Shown here: piece after piece, positions 15,711 to 25,022 of the stretch
How positions within the stretch are numbered: the first letter of the stretch is position 1
Layout: the number at the start of each line of letters is the position of its first letter
Assembly (NCBI GenBank): GCA_048814795.1
Contig: CP184673.1
Span: forward strand, 992,001-1,056,000
DNA: 64,000 nt
Source of the DNA: Thermatribacter sp048814795
GTDB taxonomy: Bacteria > Atribacterota > Atribacteria > Atribacterales > Thermatribacteraceae
Reading direction: 5' to 3'
The notes under the pieces: generated by a model
What the model was told of the DNA's origin: nothing
Database searches by the model: none
What the model saw: only the letters and a program-made list of their open reading frames with translations
Program-made: the position numbers and the translations under genes

Positions 15711-18350
15711 TCACCACCTTTCCAGCAATATTCCAAAGGTTTTGATTTCGTAGGGTCCGAAAACTACTTCAATGTTAGGATTAGAAGTTTCAATAGGTGT
15801 TATTTTGATTTCATCTTCAAGCAAGGAAAGTTCTTTCCAGAGAGCTATAGGTGAATTGAAAGAAAGGGTGCAGACTTGCTTTTCAGGCGTTGAATTATAA
15901 AGGCGCAAGACCAGCTCGTCCTTATCTTCGTGCTTTTTTAGAGCGCTCAAGTTGATATGAGGATTATCAATTTGAAAGAAAGACCACTCCGAGAAGTGTT
16001 GTGGATTTTTTCCAGAAACCTGAAATGTAACTGGTGGGCGGTTAAAAACGAGAGCTTCCTGTGCCAAGGGATACTTAGGAAAAGGATTCCCGCTAACACA
16101 TACAGCGAGATGAAAGGTATGTTTTCCTAAGCACTGTGCCCCAGGAGTAGGCAAAGGCCATCCGGCATTTCCTTTCCGGGTGAGAAGATCGTTTCGTGAA
16201 AGCCAACCTACTGCTCGCAAGAGAGTTAGTGCAACAGCGAGACCTTCTTCTCTTTTAACCACTTCGTACTCTTGCAAACCTTGACTCAAAACGACAAAAG
16301 CATTTTCTTGGGTTTGAAGAATTATTCCATCTTTTTTGGGAGCAGTTTCAGAAAACGCTTCTTTTCTCTCCAAAACGGCAAAATGACTTCCAGCAAAAGA
16401 AGCTGCTTCTTTTAGAGGAGTAACAAAGAGAACCCTTAAACGATGGTCTTTAGCAGAATTCTCAAGGTGAATGTCACAGTCAGTACGTTTTATGCCCTGT
16501 ATCATTTTCAGTTCTACAGTAATGGGGATGGTTGTTCGCTCCTTGCTTCGTGTTTTGCGGTCCTGGCTTAAGGAACAGGGAATAGACATTTCATAGGAAA
16601 TACGTAATCCCTCAAAATACTGGTTTCCGGGTACCCTTTCTATCAAAGGTAAGCTGTCTCGAGTTGAAATAATCTCATCTATCTCTGGGGGAGAATAATC
16701 ATATTCGTCTCCAGCATCAGCACCATCTTCGAATACAATTTTTAAGAAAAATTCTTTCCCCGACTCTTTGTCATATAAAAGAAGAGTGCCATCAGGTTTT
16801 GCGGTTAGCTTATAAAACTCATTTTCCAAACCTAAATCGTCTTTGTAGATCGGGACAGAAGAAGATGTTTTCTCTGGTACAACTTCATATATTCGGAAAC
16901 CACAGGGCGGAAGTTGCTTTGCCACAAAAGCTATCCGGTAACGCTGTGCAAAAAAAACTTCAGGTAGTGTATGAAGGGGAGCTTCTATTAATTCGGTATA
17001 TTCTTTTAAGAGGATAGCTGGTTTTATGATTTCTTTTGTAGAAACAAGCTTTAAAGACGAGAAAAATTCCGGTTTTTTAGCCTCGCGAACTACCAGCTTG
17101 CTAATTTCAAAATCTACTTCTTGGATTTTTTCTTTTTCTAAAAAGAGATCGCATTCCACATAAGCATTGATTTCGTAGGGGTGAGGGTTAAAGATAACCA
17201 GTAATTCCTTATTGGTGTTGGAGCTGAGCTGATCAGCAAAAGCCTGGGATAGCTCACGTTCCACTTTCTCCATTACTGTTTCTATCTTGGAATAGCGAAG
17301 CATCATTTCTTCATGAACTTTATCAATACTGCAACCGCAGATAGAATCATGAGGCGAATTTTGGAGGAGTAATTTCCACATATATGTTATTTCTGGCGGA
17401 CAAGGATGCCCCAATGTAAAAAGCAAGGCGGAAAGAGGTTCCAATTGACCTTCTAAGCGATGAGAAAGTGAACTGTGTTTTTGTTTGAGATACACTCTTG
17501 TTGAGAGGGTTCCACTGAGAAGATAAGTGAGATCGTTGGCTCTCCATTCTCCTTTATATATCGCGGGATTGCAAACTTCCTCTGCAATGCACTGGAAAAG
17601 GTACGGGAGGTTAGAATGGATCACTTTATTTTCGGGGAGTGCTTTCTGAAGAATCTTGAGCTTTTGGGGTAATCTTGGATCAGGTTCAACATGGTCACTT
17701 CCATTCATGAGAAGAAGATGCTTAGTAGTGGCGAATGGGGCCAATTTCTCCACCATTTTTTCAATACGTCGTACAAGTTTTTCCTTGTTTTCGGGGAGGT
17801 TACAGGCAGTTCCATACCCAAAGGGTACATAGAGGGCTAATACTTGGGAACCATCTGGAGCCTCCCACAAAAACTCACTTTGGTTTACTGCTTGTGGCAC
17901 CCCCCGCCAGAAAGTAGCGTAAGGAATACCACTCTTTTTGAGGATCTGAGGCATTTGTGCTATATGTCCAAATGAGTCCGGAAGATATCCCACCTTCATT
18001 GGATCGCCACCAAAGCGTCGTGCTACCTTCTTTCCCCATAATAAGTTTCTTATGTGTGTTTCTCCGCTGATAAGGAATTCGTCAGGGAGAATGTACCAAG
18101 GACCGATGATTATGCGGCCACTCTGGATAAGTTGGCAAAGGATTGCTTCTTTTTCCGGGCGTATTTCCAGGTAGTCTTCAAGCACTATGGTTTGCCCATC
18201 AAGAAGAAAGGTTTGATAGTGTGGGTCTTTTTTCAGGATATCAATCAAATGATCTATAAGCCTCACCAGACGGAAGCGAAAGGCATCGAAGCTTTCATAC
18301 CATTCCCGGTCCCAGTGGGTATGACTCACAAAATGAAGTGTCCAGGACAT
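15711..18350 (-). CDS. GH38 family alpha-mannosidase
   Basis: An 879-residue cytoplasmic glycosidase with no signal peptide. The N-terminal catalytic domain has SHTHWDREWYESF (zinc-binding His and Asp) and GYLPDSFGHIAQMPQIL (nucleophile Asp of PDSFGH). The central helical region includes HDSICGCSIDKVHEEM with further conserved residues. Long beta-sandwich domains follow, as in the bacterial MngB-type branch. It probably removes alpha-mannose from oligosaccharides imported by the transporter encoded immediately upstream in the same operon. Its ATG follows GGGGTGA by eight bases. Confidence 0.93.
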   Translation of the reverse strand: MSWTLHFVSHTHWDREWYESFDAFRFRLVRLIDHLIDILKKDPHYQTFLLDGQTIVLEDYLEIRPEKEAILCQLIQSGRIIIGPWYILPDEFLISGETHIRNLLWGKKVARRFGGDPMKVGYLPDSFGHIAQMPQILKKSGIPYATFWRGVPQAVNQSEFLWEAPDGSQVLALYVPFGYGTACNLPENKEKLVRRIEKMVEKLAPFATTKHLLLMNGSDHVEPDPRLPQKLKILQKALPENKVIHSNLPYLFQCIAEEVCNPAIYKGEWRANDLTYLLSGTLSTRVYLKQKHSSLSHRLEGQLEPLSALLFTLGHPCPPEITYMWKLLLQNSPHDSICGCSIDKVHEEMMLRYSKIETVMEKVERELSQAFADQLSSNTNKELLVIFNPHPYEINAYVECDLFLEKEKIQEVDFEISKLVVREAKKPEFFSSLKLVSTKEIIKPAILLKEYTELIEAPLHTLPEVFFAQRYRIAFVAKQLPPCGFRIYEVVPEKTSSSVPIYKDDLGLENEFYKLTAKPDGTLLLYDKESGKEFFLKIVFEDGADAGDEYDYSPPEIDEIISTRDSLPLIERVPGNQYFEGLRISYEMSIPCSLSQDRKTRSKERTTIPITVELKMIQGIKRTDCDIHLENSAKDHRLRVLFVTPLKEAASFAGSHFAVLERKEAFSETAPKKDGIILQTQENAFVVLSQGLQEYEVVKREEGLAVALTLLRAVGWLSRNDLLTRKGNAGWPLPTPGAQCLGKHTFHLAVCVSGNPFPKYPLAQEALVFNRPPVTFQVSGKNPQHFSEWSFFQIDNPHINLSALKKHEDKDELVLRLYNSTPEKQVCTLSFNSPIALWKELSLLEDEIKITPIETSNPNIEVVFGPYEIKTFGILLERW

Positions 18351-18404
18351 CCAAATTCACCCCACTTTTTGTATAAATTTACTAAATTTTCGGGTTGTGT
18401 TTTC

Positions 18405-19208
18405 TCATTTAAGCACTTGTCCAAAAAGTCCTGCAATAAACCAGCGTTGAAACGCAAAAAAGAGGATTAGAGGGGGTAACAAGGTTACTATCCCCGCTGC
18501 GGTAAGACCTCCCCAGTAAGTTCCCCAGGTACCGATAAAAGACAAAATACCTTGAGGGAGGACTCGGAGAGAGGGTTTAGTAATAATTGCGGAAGCATAC
18601 AGGTAGTTGTTCCAGGTGGTGATAAAAACAAAGACAACGACTGCCACAAGCCCTGGAATCATCAAAGGGATCGCAACACGAAAGAGCGCTCCTAACCGTG
18701 AACATCCATCTACCAGAGCTGCTTCTTCAATTTCAACCGGAACTTCGAGGATGAAATTGCGAAGCATCCAGATAGTCAAGGGCAGATTGAATATAGCATT
18801 CACTAAAATAAGCCCTCCCAAACGGTTGTATAGACCTAATCGATTGAGAAAGGCAACTAATGGCACTAAAACCGCTATGAGGGGAAGGAGAGGAAAAACC
18901 AGAAAGAGAAAGCTAAACTCTTTTCCTGGAAAGTTGAAGCGAGCCAGGGCATAACCTCCAAGAAGCGCCAGGGGGAGAACAACAAAAATAGCTCCGAAAG
19001 CTACAACAAGGCTGTTTTTTAAATATTGAAGAAACTCTGGTCTGGAGAAAATATAGGAATAATGTTCCAGGGTAAATTGTCGGGGTAACAAGCTTGTATC
19101 GTACTTGGGAGCAACAGAAACCTTTACACCCCAGAGCAGAGGTGCAAGAACAAAGGCAGCAATTAGAATAACAGCAATTTGCTTCGCTATAAAAAGTCTT
19201 TTACTCAT
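18405..19208 (-). CDS. Sugar ABC transporter permease (MalG type)
   Basis: A 267-residue six-helix permease with the EAA loop EIEEAALVDGCSRLGALFRV and a typical short C terminus. Start and upstream stop share one base (TAATG), so it is coupled to the MalF-type permease. With the downstream GH38 and URO-D-like genes it forms a mannoside-use operon. Confidence 0.92.
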   Translation of the reverse strand: MSKRLFIAKQIAVILIAAFVLAPLLWGVKVSVAPKYDTSLLPRQFTLEHYSYIFSRPEFLQYLKNSLVVAFGAIFVVLPLALLGGYALARFNFPGKEFSFLFLVFPLLPLIAVLVPLVAFLNRLGLYNRLGGLILVNAIFNLPLTIWMLRNFILEVPVEIEEAALVDGCSRLGALFRVAIPLMIPGLVAVVVFVFITTWNNYLYASAIITKPSLRVLPQGILSFIGTWGTYWGGLTAAGIVTLLPPLILFFAFQRWFIAGLFGQVLK

Positions 19209-20128
19209 TACTCCTCCCTCATAAGACGTAAGTAAAAGATCATAAAGAGCAAGCTTATTGCCAAAAGAATCACTCCAATAGTTGCTCCTAGGTTAAGATT
19301 AAAGTTTAAGAAAGAATCTTTGAAAAGGCGAACCGCTAGAACTTCGGTAGAATAGCCTGGGCCACCCCGAGTTAGCGCGAAGACGGATTCAGCATCTTGC
19401 AAGGTCCACATGGTGATAATAAGTGTGGACAGAGCAAGGTGAATGCGGGTTAAGGGAAAAGTTATGAGTAAGAAAGTTTTCCATCCGGTAGCTCCGTCTA
19501 CTCGAGCTGCTTCGTAAAGTTCGGTGGGGATAGTTGTCAGGCCGGCGGCTAAAAAGAGCATGATAAAAGAAAAAGAGCGCCAGAAGCTGTGGAATATTAT
19601 GGTTCCAAGTGCCAGCGATGGCGTGGCCAGTATTACTGGACGTTGTCCAGTAATTTTTTCCAAAAGTAGGGTAATAGGCCCACTGGCTGCGTCGGTAAGA
19701 GAGAGAAAAATAACCGAACTAACCACTGGAGCAGTGATAAAGGGGAGAAGAAAAATACCTCGAAAGAAAGAAAGTTTTCCTATATCCCGACTGGTAATAA
19801 GCAATGAAGCAGCATAAGCTAGTGGTACAGAAAGAAGCAAATTTCCAGCAACATACAGAAGAGAAAGGCGGAGATTGTTTATAAAGCGGGCTTCTTTGAA
19901 AAGAAGCTGAAAATTTTTGAAGCCCACAAAATTAGTTTCGCCGCTAATTGTTGTTTCTTGAAGGCTCATAATTATTCCACTCACAATGGGGAAGACGAGG
20001 AAAACAATCATAAGAACCACGCTTGGAAGAAGAAAAGAATATGGCAGGCTGTACCTCCGGAGGTACAGCCTGCCATAGCGATTACAAAAAACCATTCCCT
20101 GCTTTTGCTCCATTCTAAGTCTACCCAT
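19208..20128 (-). CDS. Sugar ABC transporter permease (MalF type)
   Basis: A 306-residue permease. Six hydrophobic segments, starting with PYSFLLPSVVLMIVFLVFP, and the EAA loop ELYEAARVDGATGWKTFLLI identify it. The ATG at 20128 follows AAGGAAGGAAC. Codons for about residues 18-29 fall inside a perfect 36-bp palindrome, so the N-terminal sequence (RYGRLYLRRYSLPY) is dictated by that hairpin. A later start would remove part of the first helix, so I keep this one. Confidence 0.88.
   Translation of the reverse strand: MGRLRMEQKQGMVFCNRYGRLYLRRYSLPYSFLLPSVVLMIVFLVFPIVSGIIMSLQETTISGETNFVGFKNFQLLFKEARFINNLRLSLLYVAGNLLLSVPLAYAASLLITSRDIGKLSFFRGIFLLPFITAPVVSSVIFLSLTDAASGPITLLLEKITGQRPVILATPSLALGTIIFHSFWRSFSFIMLFLAAGLTTIPTELYEAARVDGATGWKTFLLITFPLTRIHLALSTLIITMWTLQDAESVFALTRGGPGYSTEVLAVRLFKDSFLNFNLNLGATIGVILLAISLLFMIFYLRLMREE
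20041..20076 (-). repeat. Perfect 36-bp palindrome at the start of the permease gene
   Basis: ATGGCAGGCTGTACCTCC is followed directly by its exact reverse complement. In mRNA this folds into a very stable hairpin only about 75 bases after the binding-protein stop. It matches the position of the hairpins in the other two sugar operons, but here it is inside the next coding sequence. Confidence 0.9.
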
Positions 20129-20151
20129 GCAACGATTTGTTCCTTCCTTTG

Positions 20152-21462
20152 CTACTCACCAGCAAATTTACTGTTGTATTCGTCTTCAAACTTTTTCAGG
20201 GTTTCGGCAATAGGTGCTTTGGTTGCGAAGATTTCCTGCAAACAGGCTGCTACAGTATCAGCTAAATCGCCATAGTGAGCAGTGGGAGGCATGGGTCGCC
20301 CATTCTGTGCTGCAATTAGCCACTTTTTGTAGAAGGGAGTTTGGAATTCCGGTTTGTTCCACAAACTCCGAAGCGCTGGCAAGCCAGCATCCGGGTATTC
20401 GTAAAGCAAATCAGGCTGAATCATATACTCAATAAACTTGAAGGACTCTTCAGGGTGTTCGCTCAAAGCGTGGATTGAAATATTCCAGGCATTGGTAAAT
20501 TGGGCTTTATATTTGGTGGGAGTAGGATATACATCAGCAATAATAGCTTTTCCTTCTGGAGTAGGCGGAAATACGCCTTTAACCCAACCCTTTTCTTCTA
20601 AAGGACCAATCCAATAGCTTCCATAGCCTTCTGCCTGGGCGATTTTTTCTCCAAGGAAACTAAGAAGAATAACATCGTCGTAAGTCCCGCTCATCGACCA
20701 TTCTGGAGTAACTTTGTGGGTGTAGATTAAGTCAAAGAGGAACTGAGTGGCTTTAACTCCTGCATCGGAAGCGAAAGTTGCCTTCTTTGTTTCTTTGTCC
20801 CACAGCTTACCATCGAAATGCCACAGATAAGGAGCAAAAAACAGCTCTATGGTAGCTCTTGAGGGACCAAAGTACATTCCTAAGCCATAGATGTCGATTT
20901 TTCCATCTCCATCAAGATCCTGGGTGAGTTTCTTAGAATATTCCGCAAGCTCGTCAGGGTTTTCAGGAGTCTTGTCTGGGTTTAACCCTGCTTTTTCGTA
21001 TAAATCTCTGCGGTAAACAACAGTTCTGGTATGGATGCCAAGTGGTATTCCCCAGGGGTATGCCGAACTCCACACAGGGCTCCAGGAAATATCCTCAAGA
21101 AACTCTTTCGACCACTTTTCAACGTACGGACTCAAATCGAGAAGGTCGCCGGCTAACTGGTGGAGACCATAGTATTGTGGTGAGGAGTAAATAACATCAT
21201 GAGAAATTCCGGCCCGAAAATCACGGAGCGATTTGAGATCGAGTTCATCCCACTTAATCCATTCAAACTCCACTTTAATGTCTGGATTGGCTGCTTCAAA
21301 TCCAGCTTTTACTTTTTCCAGCCATTTGAGATTCATCTGGTGAGCAGGACCGGCAGCGGGATCGTAAAAGTGTGCTACGCGTATAGTAGTCTGCGCGAAG
21401 ACAACCGTAGTGCAAAACAGCAACACCAGGAAAAAGAGACTTAAAAAAATTTTTCCCCTCAT
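20152..21462 (-). CDS. Sugar ABC transporter substrate-binding protein (family 1)
   Basis: A 436-residue solute-binding protein, first gene of the mannosidase operon. I start it at the ATG at 21462, eight or nine bases after GGAGG and directly before a signal peptide (IFLSLFFLVLLFCTTVVFAQ); an in-frame upstream ATG would add 16 residues and bury the SD. The mature part starts with TTIRVAHFYDPAAGPAHQ and has typical family 1 features. It probably binds a mannose-containing oligosaccharide, judged from the downstream GH38 enzyme. Confidence 0.92.
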   Translation of the reverse strand: MRGKIFLSLFFLVLLFCTTVVFAQTTIRVAHFYDPAAGPAHQMNLKWLEKVKAGFEAANPDIKVEFEWIKWDELDLKSLRDFRAGISHDVIYSSPQYYGLHQLAGDLLDLSPYVEKWSKEFLEDISWSPVWSSAYPWGIPLGIHTRTVVYRRDLYEKAGLNPDKTPENPDELAEYSKKLTQDLDGDGKIDIYGLGMYFGPSRATIELFFAPYLWHFDGKLWDKETKKATFASDAGVKATQFLFDLIYTHKVTPEWSMSGTYDDVILLSFLGEKIAQAEGYGSYWIGPLEEKGWVKGVFPPTPEGKAIIADVYPTPTKYKAQFTNAWNISIHALSEHPEESFKFIEYMIQPDLLYEYPDAGLPALRSLWNKPEFQTPFYKKWLIAAQNGRPMPPTAHYGDLADTVAACLQEIFATKAPIAETLKKFEDEYNSKFAGE

Positions 21463-21516
21463 TTTAGCGCCCCTCCTTCGAACTTGATAAGATTTGGAGA
21501 TAATCCTCACATTTTA

Positions 21517-21545
21517 ATTATAGGAAAAGATGTCAAGTTTGTATA
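21517..21545 (-). promoter_or_regulatory. Promoter of the mannosidase operon
   Basis: On the minus strand TATACA (21540-21545), 17 bases, then a perfect TATAAT (21517-21522). A TTGACA nearby is only eight bases from the -10 and is not usable with it. The leader to the ATG is about 50 bases. Confidence 0.5.
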
Positions 21546-21725
21546 TAGTTTCTAAGAGGAATGCAAAAGAAAGTTAAACTTGCAAGTCTGCAAAGAGGAT
21601 CTTGTGGAATGTGATTCCCCACTTGGTGGAATCAAGTCCCATGTTTTGTGTAAATTAGTCCGAGTCTCTGGTAATGGTCTTATTGATTTTTGTCAAAGGT
21701 AACAGATCTTTGGGCTTGGTTTAAG

Positions 21726-21865
21726 TTAACGGAGTTGGACATATTCGTAATAGTCGGCCATATCCAGGTATTTCCTACCACCAGCCCACTGGTTATCTAC
21801 ATCAAAGAATAGTGTTCCAATCAACCTAACAACTAATTCCTGGTTAAGGAAAATCTGCTTAGTTT
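21726..21865 (-). pseudogene. IS256-family (Mutator) transposase relic, C-terminal end
   Basis: On the minus strand a frame reads LVVRLIGTLFFDVDNQWAGG followed by RKYLDMADYYEYVQL and a stop. This matches the last segment of IS256-type transposases (RLVGA.L.E.NDEW...RRYL.ME). Stop codons and loss of similarity cut it off upstream, and no N-terminal part is seen. No terminal repeats were identified. Confidence 0.65.
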
Positions 21866-21979
21866 TTTACACTATTATTGAAGCGTTACCTGTAGGGATC
21901 AATTTTCTCTTAAGAGGGTACATTGTTTTCCTTATAAGTAGAAAAAAGGATAAAGCACTACTCAGTTACTGAGATAGAG

Positions 21980-22345
21980 ATGAAAAGGTATGTCGTGTTA
22001 CAAAATGTTGTTAATGAGTTTATTGCGCTTAAGGCTGCAGCAGGGCTTCTAAGGTTGATTTACCGTCAGACTCTTCGGCTTAAGAAACACTTTTAGCTCA
22101 GGAACTGAAGGGATTGTTCAGAAAATCTCCCTCACACCCCCAACCGGAAGGTGATTCCAGAATTCAAAGAGTAGATTCTGCAATTGGGAAAAGAACTCTG
22201 CTATGACTTTAACCTCTTGTGTTTCAGGGAAAAGCTCCAGAAAAACCACGGTATTGAGATGAGCTTCAACTTCAGGAATCAACCAGAAAGCAACATGGAG
22301 ATGCTCAGAAAATACCTACCTTACCTAGAAGGAGCCTTTTCATAA
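21980..22345 (+). pseudogene. Decayed integrase-type transposase (ISNCY/IS1202-like), N-terminal half
   Basis: From the ATG the frame reads MKRYVVLQNVV then LKAAAGLLRLIYRQTLRLKK before a stop, a degraded copy of the HTH start of these transposases (Y.VLQ.V..GEI..KEAA.LLG.S.RQV.RL.KRF). In another frame, downstream, YDFNLLCFREKLQKNHGIEM matches the usual YYDFN.THF.EKL.EEHGI segment, then stops at 22345. Frameshifts and stops make it nonfunctional. From 22346 to about 22587 I see no further recognisable feature. Confidence 0.7.
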
Positions 22346-22587
22346 CTCTCTATATCGACTGGGTATCCCATTTCACCACCCACCATGGCGGGTTCTGCCA
22401 CGACATCCTTTCTGAGTATGAGACGCCCAGATAGGTTAGTACCATAAATAAACATAAACAGGTACAAAAATTCACTGTGTGCGATATGAGGTTAAAGAGA
22501 AAAAACCATGTCAGCAAATTTAAGAAAGTAAAGCGTTTCAAGCAATATGCCTGTGGCAGATTTATCCTGTGACGCTATCAATTTTTC

Positions 22588-22616
22588 TTGACAGCTTGGA
22601 AGAATTGTGGTATTTG
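22588..22616 (+). promoter_or_regulatory. Candidate promoter of the ROK operon
   Basis: TTGACA (22588-22593), 17 bases, TATTTG (22611-22616). The -35 is perfect and the -10 weak. Confidence 0.45.
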
Positions 22617-22657
22617 TATTTACATTAATTACAATCTGAAAGTAATTATTAGCTGAA

Positions 22658-23812
22658 ATGATAGCTAGCACTCCAGAAGTATGTAGAAAAATAAATAAGA
22701 AAAACATACTTTCGGAGATTAGAAATAATGCTCCAATTTCTCGTACCGAGCTTTCAAAGCGCGTAAGGCTTTCGCTGCCTTCGGTATCAAGAATTGTGGG
22801 TTCCCTCATTGAAGAAGGGGTTATTCAAGAAGTTGGTAAAGGTACATCTACTTTGGGAAGAAAACCAACTCTCCTGGAGCTTAACCCAGAGTATCGTTAT
22901 GTGTTTGGTATAGACTGTTCTCGGCGAGTAACTGTTATACTTAGCGATTTGCACCTCAAAACTATAGATCAAAGAGAGATAGAAGCTAGCCCATCATTGG
23001 GTCCTCTTAAGATTTGTTATTTGATCTTAGAAGTCATTGAAGAGATCCGCCAGCTTCATTCTTTGTCACCTGACCGGATCGCGGGAGTAGGTGTTGCGAC
23101 TCCAGGTTTTGGTTTCAAGCACCAGGAAAAGGTTGAGGGATCTCCTTTTTTTGGTTGGGAGAGCACGTCGGTAGAAGAGCTGTTTTCAGGTTTGATACCT
23201 TATCGTTTGGTTATTGATAACATTGCCAGGGCTTCGACGCTTGCAGAAGCATTTTTGGGTTGGGGCAAGGATTTCCCTTCGTTTTTCTATTTCCTTTGTA
23301 GTTGGGGAGTCGGAGGAGGTTATGTATATAATGGCAGTCTTGTTAGGGGAGCTCATGGGTCCTGTGGAGAAGTAGGGCATACCATTGTGGATCCCAACGG
23401 AAGGCTTTGTTATTGTGGGAATAAGGGGTGTCTTGAACAATATACATCTACTGCTTCCATTCTCAGCGAGCTTGGAAAAGAAGCAGGACGGTTTTTCGCT
23501 TTTTCCGAATTTGTGGAAGGGCACCGGGAAAAGGATTCGAAGGTGCTCGCTGTTTTAAGGGAAGCTGGCTTTATGTTGGGAAAAGGAATTGCTAATGTGA
23601 TTAACCTTTTAAACCCCATGGCGGTGGTTCTGGGAGGAGAACTGGTGCAGTTTTCAGAGTACGTGGAAGAGGCCATTGCTTCTTCCCGGGAGAACATTTT
23701 TTTTCAAAAAGCACAGGATACACCTATACTGGTGAGCAAGCTCCAGGATAAAGGAGGTGTCCTGGGTGTGGCCAGCGAAGTCATTACTTCTTTACTGGAG
23801 GAATTGATCTAA
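22658..23812 (+). CDS. ROK-family transcriptional repressor (NagC/XylR-like)
   Basis: A 384-residue protein. The N-terminal winged helix reads NILSEIRNNAPISRTELSK with LPSVSRIVGSLIEEGVI; a ROK sugar-kinase-like domain follows with FGIDCS, IAGVGVATPGF, and the zinc motif CYCGNKGCLEQY preceded by GHTIV. Such proteins usually bind a sugar as inducer rather than phosphorylate it. No clear SD precedes the ATG. It heads a cluster with a URO-D-like protein and an ABC transporter and probably controls it. Confidence 0.9.
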   Translation: MIASTPEVCRKINKKNILSEIRNNAPISRTELSKRVRLSLPSVSRIVGSLIEEGVIQEVGKGTSTLGRKPTLLELNPEYRYVFGIDCSRRVTVILSDLHLKTIDQREIEASPSLGPLKICYLILEVIEEIRQLHSLSPDRIAGVGVATPGFGFKHQEKVEGSPFFGWESTSVEELFSGLIPYRLVIDNIARASTLAEAFLGWGKDFPSFFYFLCSWGVGGGYVYNGSLVRGAHGSCGEVGHTIVDPNGRLCYCGNKGCLEQYTSTASILSELGKEAGRFFAFSEFVEGHREKDSKVLAVLREAGFMLGKGIANVINLLNPMAVVLGGELVQFSEYVEEAIASSRENIFFQKAQDTPILVSKLQDKGGVLGVASEVITSLLEELI

Positions 23813-23827
23813 GGGAGGTAACAGAAG

Positions 23828-24970
23828 TTGGATTTTCGGCAAGATATTCTGGATACCTTTGAGGGAAAGAACAGAAATATTGTGTGGCAACCTCGCCTGG
23901 AGCACTGGTTTAACGTTAACAAAGTTTTGGACAAGCTTCCCAAGCGGTTCAAGGACGCAGGCATACTGGACGTTTACCGTGACTTAAGGGCTTCCGTGCG
24001 GTATTTCTACGGAGAAAGCGTTGATATTTCTTCCCCCGCTACTTATATTGCCTTCGAGTATGCCGATGGGGTTGCTGTGGAAGAAGTGGTCGAAGGGGAG
24101 GTCATTCACGTTTATTTTCGTTCCCCAAAGGGAAATCTTTATGGTCGCAAGCGGCTTGGTGAGTGGGGTTGTTCTTGGCATTATGTTGAACATCCGGTGA
24201 AGAAGCTGGAAGATCTGGAAATTCTCGAGTATATCGTTACCAACACCCACTATCGTTTCAACAGGGAGTTTTATGAAGAAGCAAAAGATAAACTTGACGG
24301 ATTGGGAGAAATTCAGTTCTACTGGGAAAGGTCTCCTTTTCAGAGGCTATTTCTCCAGTTTGCGGGGATAGAGAATACCATTAGTCTGGTTTACGACTAC
24401 CCTCAAAGGCTGAAAGAATACCTCAGAAAAGCCGAAGAGGCAGAAGATGAACTTTTCGAAGTCCTTGCTTCCTGTCCGGTGAGAATTCTCAACTTTGGTG
24501 AAAACATTGATGGGCGCTTCAATTCTCCTCAGATTTTTGAAGAGTGGTTACTGCCTTACTACGAAAAAAGGGTTGCTCAGCTTCACAGGGCAGGTAAATA
24601 CTGCCACATCCACATGGACGGTTCGCTAAAACCGCTTCTTGTTTATCTCAAGGAACTACCCTTCGATGGAATTGAAGCACCGACGCCGCTCCCTCAGGGC
24701 GATGTTGAGGTTGAAGAGCTAAAGGAAGCAGTGGGTGACAAGGTTATCCTTGACGGATTGCCAATGCTTCTCTTTATGCGGGAGTACAACTTATCCGAGC
24801 TGGAAGATTTTACGTTAAAGGTGTTGAAAACTTTTGCTCCTCGCATCATTCTGGGAATATCTGATGAGTTGTCCCCCATGTGCGATGTTGAAAGAGTGCG
24901 TTTTGTTTCTGAATTGGTGGAAAAGTGGAACAAAGAGAGAGGAGGTGAGGGAGGCCCTGATTCCGTATAG
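23828..24970 (+). CDS. Uroporphyrinogen decarboxylase superfamily protein linked to sugar transport
   Basis: A 380-residue URO-D-fold protein, TTG start eight to nine bases after GGGAGG, placed between the ROK regulator and the ABC transporter. Features include EEWLLPYYEKRVAQLHRAGK and HIHMDGSLKPLL where methyltransferase relatives have the HxCG zinc motif; the C-terminal ligand region reads LGISDELSP. Without the cysteines it should not be a standard zinc-thiol methyltransferase. No glycosidase accompanies this transporter, so this enzyme may act on the imported compound, but its reaction is unknown. Confidence 0.8.
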   Translation: MDFRQDILDTFEGKNRNIVWQPRLEHWFNVNKVLDKLPKRFKDAGILDVYRDLRASVRYFYGESVDISSPATYIAFEYADGVAVEEVVEGEVIHVYFRSPKGNLYGRKRLGEWGCSWHYVEHPVKKLEDLEILEYIVTNTHYRFNREFYEEAKDKLDGLGEIQFYWERSPFQRLFLQFAGIENTISLVYDYPQRLKEYLRKAEEAEDELFEVLASCPVRILNFGENIDGRFNSPQIFEEWLLPYYEKRVAQLHRAGKYCHIHMDGSLKPLLVYLKELPFDGIEAPTPLPQGDVEVEELKEAVGDKVILDGLPMLLFMREYNLSELEDFTLKVLKTFAPRIILGISDELSPMCDVERVRFVSELVEKWNKERGGEGGPDSV

Positions 24971-25022
24971 ACTTTTTTAACGCTCAATTTATTATCTGAC
25001 AACTACTTTGGGGGTGTTAAGA

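Noticed and set aside
22350..22541. Minus-strand frame of 63 residues in the intergenic region
   Set aside because: No SD, no recognisable family and located in decayed transposon DNA.
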